DNA from: a virus
Virus record (IMG/VR): IMGVR_UViG_3300046517_002304
Location: 62,001 to 126,000 of that record
Strand: one strand, 5' to 3'
Length of the DNA stretch: 64,000 bases
Of this stretch, positions 57,348 to 64,000 are shown piece by piece (the stretch's first letter is position 1; the number at the start of each line of letters is the position of its first letter). The position numbers and the translations under genes were made by a program. A model generated the notes under the pieces. It saw only the letters and a program-made list of their open reading frames with translations, was not told where the DNA came from and did not search any database.

Positions 57348-59648
57348 TTATTGACTACCTATTATGACGCCGCTATCGCCGATAGATGGAGTGCTTGGAA
57401 GACTTGTTTTTAAAGTAAACGACCCGCTTGTGTAAGATAGTACTCTTGCCGATATGCCTCTTAAAGATCCGGTAGAAAATGCTATTAAAGAGTTGTTCCA
57501 AAAACTTGTCGCTTCTGATCGGTTTGTCTTAATAGTTAAATTGGTTGAGCCTGGAGTAATAATAAATTTTACGAATGCTCCGTCATCGCCCTGAGCATCG
57601 CCGTATTGGAATTCTTTTGCTTGTACAGCAGGAAAGGCGTTTGTATTTGTGATCTGCGAAATATAAACAGACCCTACATTAAATCCTTGTAGCTGAGCCA
57701 AAGAATATGTCCAGATACCCGTGTTAAATGTTCTATTATTAGTGGTCCTATGAACCATATTAGCTTGTGATTTAACTACTGATCCAGTGGTAAATGCATT
57801 ATTATTAAAGTCAAAAGTTTTGATAGATCCATCTGATTGAACCTCATAAATAGACATCAAGGTATTGCCTGATGTGACCTGATTGCCATTTAGATCCACT
57901 AAGAGTGTTCGTATTACTAATTGTTTAGATGTTTGCTTGACATCTATGCCCTTGATACCTAGGTTAATCGGGGGTGAAATAAATCCTGAATTTGCGTATG
58001 TATTTAATCTTGTGCTGATTTTGCCTAACGTCTTCTGATAGCCAGATAAGCTGTCTAGATAAACCTGCTGAATCTCTTTAGGTACCAGATCCCTCCCGTA
58101 AATTCTAACGTCGTCAATTCTTCCGCTGAATGTACTAGCTTCATTGAAAGCAAACGCACCGATTCTGATATTTCCCGATGTTGTGTCTATTGCTCCCATT
58201 GATGCATTAGAGTTACTCGCGTTGAATACACCATTGATATATAACTCGCCGCTAGTCCCCCGCTTGATTAATGCAACGTGATACCAAGTATTCGGATTAA
58301 TGATCGTTTGAGACTGAGGTACAGTTGAGTTGCCAGAACCGTCTCGCAGCACAGCAGATAATTTATTAAAACCCCCGCCGCTCTGGCCTAAGCCAAGATC
58401 TAATCGTGCGGTTCCACCAGCGCTCGCCATTGCAAATATACATTGTCCTGCACCTATAGCACTTGAATTAAACCAAGCCATTGCGGTGATATTGCCGTTT
58501 GTATTATTAGCTGGCGATAGCTTCGCCATATTTCCGCCGATTAAAACATCGTGCAATACTGTTGCGTCAAATTGCACAGAGCCAAAGCCGCCTTGTCTAG
58601 TGTTAGGTTTGAATACTAAAGCAGGATCTCCGAATTTGCCATGAAACGTATTGAGTAAGTCAAACCATTTGCCTGCGCCCATTCTGCCGGGCACACATAA
58701 CCACCAGGCGAGCAATCCATTATTCAGACTGCTACGCCGATTGACTAACTGATTCTGCTTTAGGTTATTCCTGATTATTGGCTGGCTGGTGTTAGGACCA
58801 TTCGGATAATTCACAATGTTAACTGATCCATTCCAGATTCGCTTTGTTGTGCGATTAATTAAATTAGGATAGCCTTGTTGGCTATTTTGATACAGTTGAT
58901 TTATTTCATTAGCAGACAGTGCGCGATTGTAAAACCGCACATCGTCAACATTGCCGGCTAAGAAGGAATCTGCGATAACTCCACCTCTTTGCCTTGCTCC
59001 AATTGTTACATTGTCCCGATTAATAGGACCGCTTAACCATAGCCCATCATTAGAGTTTGTGACTGCTGTCGCTATTTCTTGCTTGCCGTCTACAAATAAT
59101 AAATACGCAGAACCGTTAGACATAACTGCAACGTGGTGCCATTTGCCATCGCCTATATTTGTTCCGCCTCTTACTCGCCTGTATCCATTTAGCGTGCTTT
59201 CCGCCTCAACTGTTATATTAGTGGTACTGACACCCGTAACAGCAAGCATGTAGAGATAGTTTGCGTTTCCCCCCTCATCTGCCGTTCCGCAGATATATCC
59301 TGATGCCGTGGAAGTATTGATCCATGCCGTTATTGTGCCGGTAAGCGTAGTTCCGCCAAAGTTAGCGATTGATTCGTATACGTAACCAGCCGTTCCATCC
59401 AGTAACATTGAGCCAAATCCACCCTTACGACTACTGCCACGAAATCCATTAGTGGCCTGAGCCATGCTGGTGAGGGTGCCGTGATTAGTTCCTACTATGT
59501 CATACCATTTCACGCTGCCCATTCTGGTAGGCAGGCAGAGCCACCAGGCGAGCAACCCATTTGCAAGATTATGCTTACGATTGACTGGATTAGGGTAATC
59601 AATATTATTAGCAGATATAGAAAACAACTGTGAGCTAATTAATGGCAT
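57348..59648 (-). CDS. Fibre/adhesin protein with two LamG domains (copy D)
   Basis: 766 residues. The N-terminal 90 residues are almost the same as in the three-LamG protein at 50848 (MPLISSQLFSISANNIDYPN). LamG 1 about 20-260, LamG 2 about 295-550, shared C-terminal domain 565-766 (EFQYGDAQGDDGAFVKF). LamG 1 itself differs from the one at 50848 after residue 90, which indicates exchange of domains under a common N-terminus, probably the attachment end. Confidence 0.82.
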   Translation of the reverse strand: MPLISSQLFSISANNIDYPNPVNRKHNLANGLLAWWLCLPTRMGSVKWYDIVGTNHGTLTSMAQATNGFRGSSRKGGFGSMLLDGTAGYVYESIANFGGTTLTGTITAWINTSTASGYICGTADEGGNANYLYMLAVTGVSTTNITVEAESTLNGYRRVRGGTNIGDGKWHHVAVMSNGSAYLLFVDGKQEIATAVTNSNDGLWLSGPINRDNVTIGARQRGGVIADSFLAGNVDDVRFYNRALSANEINQLYQNSQQGYPNLINRTTKRIWNGSVNIVNYPNGPNTSQPIIRNNLKQNQLVNRRSSLNNGLLAWWLCVPGRMGAGKWFDLLNTFHGKFGDPALVFKPNTRQGGFGSVQFDATVLHDVLIGGNMAKLSPANNTNGNITAMAWFNSSAIGAGQCIFAMASAGGTARLDLGLGQSGGGFNKLSAVLRDGSGNSTVPQSQTIINPNTWYHVALIKRGTSGELYINGVFNASNSNASMGAIDTTSGNIRIGAFAFNEASTFSGRIDDVRIYGRDLVPKEIQQVYLDSLSGYQKTLGKISTRLNTYANSGFISPPINLGIKGIDVKQTSKQLVIRTLLVDLNGNQVTSGNTLMSIYEVQSDGSIKTFDFNNNAFTTGSVVKSQANMVHRTTNNRTFNTGIWTYSLAQLQGFNVGSVYISQITNTNAFPAVQAKEFQYGDAQGDDGAFVKFIITPGSTNLTIKTNRSEATSFWNNSLIAFSTGSLRGISARVLSYTSGSFTLKTSLPSTPSIGDSGVIIGSQ
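58813..58856. repeat. 44-nt exact repeat shared with 50055-50098
   Basis: Second copy of the linker-encoding block described at 50055-50098, about 8.8 kb away in the same orientation. It could allow deletion or exchange by homologous recombination. Confidence 0.75.
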
Positions 59649-59658
59649 ACAGTATGTA

Positions 59659-61086
59659 TTATAGGTTACCGCCAGTTAGTATGCCGCGATTTATAGATGG
59701 ATTAGAATGTTGAAATACGCCCATATCTGGAAAACCAGTTTGAGTTAGACCAGGCATAGATCCCGGTATACCATGTCCACGAATTGCGGTCCCTTGATTA
59801 ACTATATTGTTTAGCGTAAAGTCGCCTGTAGACGCACTAGTAAATGGTGTCCCTGCTGTAATTACAATGTCAAGAGTATTAGTGTATGGTGAAACTCCAT
59901 TTATTGTATTGGTTGTTGTATCGTCAACGTTATTTCTATTAGCGGTTGTATTGCTATAATAAGCATTGCCGTCCCAGCCCCTGTCTGCCGAAGTGCCTGC
60001 TCCGATTGAGAAATTAAGACCATAACGACCGTTGTTTGCAAGAATATTGTTTTTTATAATTGTTCCGATTCCGGTATCAGTAGAGCCATAATTAATTCCG
60101 TCTTGTCCGCTTCCGTAAACCGTATTTCCTATAATTAAAGTATTGTCGGTGTCGGCAATCTGTATTCCATCTGTAGGTGATCCAGTATTATTTGTAACAA
60201 GATTACCTATTACTCGCCCGCGGGCTGACGCCACTCGTATACCCGCGCAAACGTTGTCGTGTACATAGCAGTTCATACAAGTATTCGCTGTTCCACCGAG
60301 AAGAATGGCTCTACCACCTCCTGAAGTTCCTCCTGTCACCTCGCAATCGCTACAACTAGCATCAGAACTAGTCATATTAATTCCAGTATTAATAAAATTA
60401 GAAACTTTGCAATTTCTTGCTCGGCAGTAAGCATTTAAAGTTATTCCGACAGAAGTCGCAAGAGATGAGCAGTTAACATTAAAATTATCAAACCATACAC
60501 CGGTACCTGTTGCATTTAATCCTGTTAATCCTGAGCTTGTGGATAAAACAATTGACACTATGCCCTTGTCGTTACGAGCAGAAGTATATCCTATTACTTT
60601 TGCTGCTGGCGCGGCGTTTGTCGGTGTAGTAGATGTAGCAAAAGTAAAACTGGCAGTGGTGGTGATTGCTCCCTCTGCCTTGACAAATATTTTATTAGAA
60701 GCGACATAGTTTGTGGCTGCTTGAGTTATTGTACGAAGTGCACCGCCGATTCTGAGTGTAACTCCGGTTCCTGTAGTTAGTCCTGTTGACCTGTCTACAG
60801 TAATAGATGTGGCCGAATTTCGTACGGTTATTTGATACCACGCGGCAACAACGTTTCCGGTGCCTCCGGTAACATACATTATGTTTCCGACTACATCTGT
60901 GCCGAAATTAGCTGTGCCACTAGTAATAGTAGTAGTTCCTGCCGTAACTCCATCCACTACATTGTATTGTGGGTTTGTTTGCTGGCTCCAATCAGTTCCG
61001 GTAGCTCCAGCAACGAAACCCCCGCCATTTATGTCGCTTCCTGTAACAGGGCGTACTTCCCATGCTGTATTTGCGCTAACTGCCAT
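59659..61086 (-). CDS. Right-handed beta-helix (pectate-lyase-like) virion protein
   Basis: 475 residues. The N-terminal 110 residues (AVSANTAWEVRPVTGSDING, GGFVAGATGTDWSQQ) are a collar domain seen in phage-encoded surface proteins. Residues 190-400 form short parallel-helix coils with N-C-x-x-x-x-N and I-x-x-N-T-V-x-G-x-x-x-x-G-I (CYVHDNVCAGIRVASARGRV, IGNTVYGSGQDGINYG). Such folds occur in tail spikes that bind or cut polysaccharide; catalytic residues are not evident. TATATA-AAGT-ATG marks its start and it heads the adhesin locus. Confidence 0.8.
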   Translation of the reverse strand: MAVSANTAWEVRPVTGSDINGGGFVAGATGTDWSQQTNPQYNVVDGVTAGTTTITSGTANFGTDVVGNIMYVTGGTGNVVAAWYQITVRNSATSITVDRSTGLTTGTGVTLRIGGALRTITQAATNYVASNKIFVKAEGAITTTASFTFATSTTPTNAAPAAKVIGYTSARNDKGIVSIVLSTSSGLTGLNATGTGVWFDNFNVNCSSLATSVGITLNAYCRARNCKVSNFINTGINMTSSDASCSDCEVTGGTSGGGRAILLGGTANTCMNCYVHDNVCAGIRVASARGRVIGNLVTNNTGSPTDGIQIADTDNTLIIGNTVYGSGQDGINYGSTDTGIGTIIKNNILANNGRYGLNFSIGAGTSADRGWDGNAYYSNTTANRNNVDDTTTNTINGVSPYTNTLDIVITAGTPFTSASTGDFTLNNIVNQGTAIRGHGIPGSMPGLTQTGFPDMGVFQHSNPSINRGILTGGNL

Positions 61087-61090
61087 ACTT

Positions 61091-61096
61091 TATATA
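61091..61096 (-). promoter_or_regulatory. TATATA late-type element 4 nt before ATG 61086
   Basis: Minus strand reads TATATA-AAGT-ATG, lying just beyond the stop codon of the Dam-type gene. Confidence 0.55.
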
Positions 61097-61102
61097 TGAA
61101 TC

Positions 61103-61867
61103 TTAAAAATTCATATATAACACCTCAGTTTTTTTCTTAGCCTTAGTATTATGAGCGCCAGTTCTGCATGTGCCGACACATTCCCGCTCTACTCTTCTCC
61201 ATTTAGAAAAATATTTATCCGCTTCTGGGTATTCTGATAAAATAACATTAGATGTTGCATCCATTAAAACAGCGACCATTTGCTGATAATTTACGCCAAA
61301 TTTGTACTCTTTTTCATGGCCCAAATACGGAGGGTCTACGTAAATTAATGTTTTTTCTTGCTGGTAAACTCTAAGTATAGTTTTTATTGCATCTTCTTGT
61401 AATATCTCACAAGATCTTAATCTAGCAGCGGCAGGAAGCACCCTTAGAAACCAATCCGCCCAAACCTCTTGTTTAGGCTTATGTGGGCAAGGAGATTTGT
61501 CTACAGCCCACGTAGACGTGTTACCATTGCCACAGTAAAACTGAACGCTTTTGGCCATGAATAATCTAGCATCTTCTAAGGTCTCCGGATCAACAAAGTC
61601 TCTCCAATTAGTATTACAGTATGGTGTAGCCCATAACATTGCAGCTAACTTTTCTGGCTCTTCTCTTATTTTTTTAAACACATTAATAATTTGACCGTCC
61701 ATATCATTTATAATTTCTATAAATGACCTTGGTTTCTCAAATAATACTGAACAAGATCCTACGAATGGCTCACAGTACGTTCTGTGTTCTGGAAAATGAC
61801 TCACAATCCATTTTGCTAGAGTGGATTTTCCACCATATTGCTTAACTGCGATTTTAATTTTTGGCAT
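61103..61867 (-). CDS. DNA adenine methylase, Dam/D12 class
   Basis: 254 residues. AdoMet motif I: QYGGKSTLAKWIVSHFP and YCEPFVGSCSVLFEK, then EIINDMDGQIINVFK; catalytic motif IV: IYVDPPYLGHEKEY (Asp-Pro-Pro-Tyr, about residue 175). This is the D12 (Dam, T4 Dam) order, alpha class, transferring methyl to N6 of adenine. The C-terminus (CVGTCRTGAHNTKAKKKTEV) is basic and recognised in family members. It overlaps no gene and starts 1 nt after the GT2 stop with an AGGAT site. Confidence 0.9.
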   Translation of the reverse strand: MPKIKIAVKQYGGKSTLAKWIVSHFPEHRTYCEPFVGSCSVLFEKPRSFIEIINDMDGQIINVFKKIREEPEKLAAMLWATPYCNTNWRDFVDPETLEDARLFMAKSVQFYCGNGNTSTWAVDKSPCPHKPKQEVWADWFLRVLPAAARLRSCEILQEDAIKTILRVYQQEKTLIYVDPPYLGHEKEYKFGVNYQQMVAVLMDATSNVILSEYPEADKYFSKWRRVERECVGTCRTGAHNTKAKKKTEVLYMNF

Positions 61868-61868
61868 T

Positions 61869-62564
61869 TTATCCTAATGAAAGTCCACAAACTTCTGTTT
61901 TTTCGCTTAGCTTTATCGCCGATTGATCGTAGTCTTTCAGAGATAGTTTTTTAATAGCCAGATGGTGCGTTTCAATCCTAGGATCAAAGTAAGCTTTTAC
62001 GCCGACCTGTTTGCAACGCCTAAAGAAAGAATGGTCCTCTGATAATGGATGAAGAATTGAAAAAGGCTCTTCATCTAGTTCTTTCTTGATTTTATCAAAC
62101 ACGCATCGCCTAACCATTAAGGCACCCGCTCCAGCAGATCCGATTTCCATAATTTCTGCATCGCCATCCCAGCCACCTACGGGTTGATAAAGATGATTTG
62201 TTGGATCTTCTAAGTACAATAATGGAGAATGTGGTGGACTTTTATAAGTATAAACGCCAACGATTACGTCAACTTTATGTGAGTCCATACGATGCAATAA
62301 TCTAGCACAAAGATCTGGATCAAACGCATGATCGCAGTCAGTGAAGAACAACCAATCTCCTTTAAAGTTTTTTGCTATTTCATTTCGCGCGGCGCAATGA
62401 TAGCTCATTCTGGTTCTCATATAATTGACATACTCGCCTTGCCTGCAAAGCATTTCTTGATTATATTGAATTAGATTTCCCCATGAATAGCAGAAATCCT
62501 CTAGAACAGCGGGTACGCCGCCCATATAAGCACAAGTTCCCAGACATTTATTTTTAAATAGCAT
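61869..62564 (-). CDS. Glycosyltransferase, GT-A fold
   Basis: 231 residues. The metal/nucleotide site is WLFFTDCDHAFDPDLCARLL (D-x-D near residue 78); earlier RTRMSYHCAARNEIAKN is the usual R-N-x-[IA] helix of this family. Later HPLSEDHSFFRRCKQ has the E-D-x-x-F-x-x-R acceptor motif, and FDPRIETHH the metal His. Short family-2-like enzymes like this are common in phages. Acts with the adjacent GT-B enzyme; the acceptor is unknown. An AAGGA site precedes ATG. Confidence 0.8.
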   Translation of the reverse strand: MLFKNKCLGTCAYMGGVPAVLEDFCYSWGNLIQYNQEMLCRQGEYVNYMRTRMSYHCAARNEIAKNFKGDWLFFTDCDHAFDPDLCARLLHRMDSHKVDVIVGVYTYKSPPHSPLLYLEDPTNHLYQPVGGWDGDAEIMEIGSAGAGALMVRRCVFDKIKKELDEEPFSILHPLSEDHSFFRRCKQVGVKAYFDPRIETHHLAIKKLSLKDYDQSAIKLSEKTEVCGLSLG

Positions 62565-62607
62565 TAATTAATTATCCTTAAATTAAAAGTAATTTCTTAC
62601 TAGTGGT

Positions 62608-64000
62608 TTAGCGTATTTTTTTAAATTTTTCTTTTAGGTCTTCGTTAGAAACAGCGATTTCTCCGATCCAAGCTTCATATTCATCTACAAACTTTTCCCA
62701 ATCAAAGTATTTTCTTGCCCAAGGCATTGACTTCTGTCTGATTGCTTCTTGCATTTGCGGATTATTTGCTAAATTCACAATAGCATGAGCATATCTTAAA
62801 CGAACTAACATATCTGACATAGGATCGCCCTCAATAATTATGCCGTTAGCAATGTTAGCTTCTAAAGCCCATAAATTATTTGTAACCGGGATTGCTCCTA
62901 AAGCTTGTACTTCCATGCACGAAATACACGATGTCTCCGTAAAGGTTGAACTATAGCACCAAATTCCACTCTTCGCTATTTCGCCCCAAAGGGTTGGCTG
63001 ATTAGTTCTTCCGTGAAAGTAAACGCCGCCTTGCTTTGACAAGTCAACAATTGTTTTCTTCATTGTTTCTTGAACACAAGATGGCTTACCAAATTTAAAT
63101 TCAAGTAAATCTGTGTCTAAAAACTCATCCATCGCTACGGTTTCTGTAGAAATTGCTTTTTTAGTTTTTTTCTGTTCGCCACCTATAACTTTGTTCCAGT
63201 TATCAAAACCATAATAAATATGAAGGCTTAGTTTTGGTTCGTATTCTTTCGCTCTGTTAAAAATATGAAGTAGTGCTTCCAACCCTCTGTCTGGTGAACT
63301 CATCCATATAATCCTATATGGATCTCTATTAGGCATATTGTCCACGGGAAAACTTTCATCTATAGCATCTGTCTTAATTCCATTAGAACTTAGAAAAACT
63401 CTATCAGCCATAAATGGGAAAGATGTTTTTAAATAATCCATGTGAACCGGACACAGTGCAAGAACTTTGCTTAGCTTATTAGTTCGCTCTGGCCGATAAG
63501 CGCCACCTGCTCCATCCCAATAAACAACGTCCTGTGCCACCATCCACAAAGTTTGGTTTCTTTGTTCTTTTAAATCTTTATCTGTGCTATAGGAAAGAAT
63601 GGCATCAAATCCCGCTTCTTTAACAGCGTTTAAAATTGCTGGCTGGTCGTCATAAATGATAGCGCATCCTAGCTCTTTCATTTTTTCTACTTTTCTAGTA
63701 GCAGCTTCATCCCAGCTTTTCCCGAACAAAACAACGTTAATGCTCGTATAAGGAACATTTGCTTCTTTTAACATCTTTTCATATTGTTCATTTGGCGGGA
63801 CTTCTTTTTCGCCAGCGGCGGCAATAATGTGAACTCCCTTTCCAGCGGCATAGGCATTTCTTGCCATTTGCCTAAGCTCTTCATTACATTCTAATGAACC
63901 GCCCCAGTCAAATGCTATATGGCTATGATTCGGGACTTCAATCGGCAAATTAAATTTATCCGCAGCACCAGGTGATCTGAATATAATCCACAGCCCCGGC
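62608..64000 (-). CDS. Glycosyltransferase (GT-B) with HAD-like insertion, 5' end outside window
   Basis: The frame is open to the right edge (codons read LWIIFRSPGAADKF before the first in-window start), so the N-terminus lies outside and the TTG at 63948 is not the start. In-window order: a strand LWIIFRSP, then about 115 residues resembling a HAD-type domain (HIAFDWGGSLECN, a long helix, VVLFGKSWDEAATRKVEKM, IIYDDQPAILNAVKEAGFDA), then the GT-B body: LWMVAQDVVYWDG, KVLALCPVHMDYLKTSFP, FLSSNGI, RIIWMSSPDRGLEALLHIF and SCMEVQALGAIPV. The HAD-like part lacks a clear D-x-D and may be structural. Confidence 0.78.
   Translation of the reverse strand, partial: PGLWIIFRSPGAADKFNLPIEVPNHSHIAFDWGGSLECNEELRQMARNAYAAGKGVHIIAAAGEKEVPPNEQYEKMLKEANVPYTSINVVLFGKSWDEAATRKVEKMKELGCAIIYDDQPAILNAVKEAGFDAILSYSTDKDLKEQRNQTLWMVAQDVVYWDGAGGAYRPERTNKLSKVLALCPVHMDYLKTSFPFMADRVFLSSNGIKTDAIDESFPVDNMPNRDPYRIIWMSSPDRGLEALLHIFNRAKEYEPKLSLHIYYGFDNWNKVIGGEQKKTKKAISTETVAMDEFLDTDLLEFKFGKPSCVQETMKKTIVDLSKQGGVYFHGRTNQPTLWGEIAKSGIWCYSSTFTETSCISCMEVQALGAIPVTNNLWALEANIANGIIIEGDPMSDMLVRLRYAHAIVNLANNPQMQEAIRQKSMPWARKYFDWEKFVDEYEAWIGEIAVSNEDLKEKFKKIR

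Noticed and set aside
47762-59648. Diversity-generating retroelement target
   Set aside because: The LamG array suggests variable adhesins, but no reverse transcriptase or template repeat is present in the window.
63948-63948. TTG as start codon of the GT-B gene
   Set aside because: The frame stays open to the window edge and the upstream codons encode a typical GT strand, so the gene is truncated by the window.
1-64000. tRNA genes
   Set aside because: No cloverleaf with a T-arm GTTCGAATC-like core was noticed by eye; a covariance-model scan would be needed to exclude them.

Overview
The window is a stretch of a large, T4-like (contractile-tailed) bacteriophage genome. The evidence is a set of recognisable T4-type genes: ribonucleotide reductase alpha (left edge), the gp46/gp47 recombination nuclease pair, a gp1-like dNMP kinase, a gp55-like late sigma factor, tail sheath (gp18), two tube-fold proteins (gp19 type), tail completion gp15, a neck protein, gp26/gp51-like baseplate hub genes and a gp4-like nuclease. 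DNA is AT-rich, genes are tightly packed on both strands with many 1-20 nt overlaps, the standard code is used (TAA, TAG and TGA all end genes), and no tRNA, CRISPR array, integrase or insertion sequence was seen. The host is a bacterium. One exported protein (17648-18418) resembles, from memory only, LolA-like proteins of Planctomycetes, so that phylum is a guess.

Layout. 1-12.2 kb: nrdA, gp46 and gp47 interleaved with many small genes whose unrelated products share a short N-terminal leader (M-x-F-x-x-[WF]-[LIV]...[LIV]-x-E). 12.3-15.9 kb: a zinc-binding protein and three overlapping genes for HRxDGPA (MORN-like) repeat proteins. 15.8-23.9 kb: a TPR glycosyltransferase, small membrane proteins, a free-standing homing endonuclease, a neck protein and a probably frameshifted leader protein. 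24-29.6 kb: a fibre-like protein, the gp4-like nuclease, dNMP kinase and baseplate hub genes. 29.6-42 kb: methyltransferases, late sigma factor and a divergent paralogue, tail tube, sheath and completion genes, and two homing endonucleases. 42-61 kb: a large leftward adhesin/fibre locus (BNR-repeat protein, Cys-repeat protein, four LamG paralogues, a beta-helix protein) split by a homing endonuclease and a small highly expressed gene. 61-64 kb: Dam-type methylase and glycosyltransferases.

Two signals cut across the annotation. First, 14 proteins scattered from 1.7 to 25.7 kb begin with a leader that looks like the T4 capsid-targeting sequence and its [LI]xE prohead-protease site. I infer a large set of packaged, co-injected proteins, including an Alt-like ADP-ribosyltransferase candidate and a Cys-His-Asp enzyme candidate. 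Second, many genes have a TAAATA or TATATA hexamer exactly 4 nt before the ATG, without a ribosome binding site. This predicts leaderless late transcripts. In one divergent pair a single TATATA is centred between two start codons. Probable virion genes such as sheath, tube and fibre instead have ordinary leaders with Shine-Dalgarno sites.
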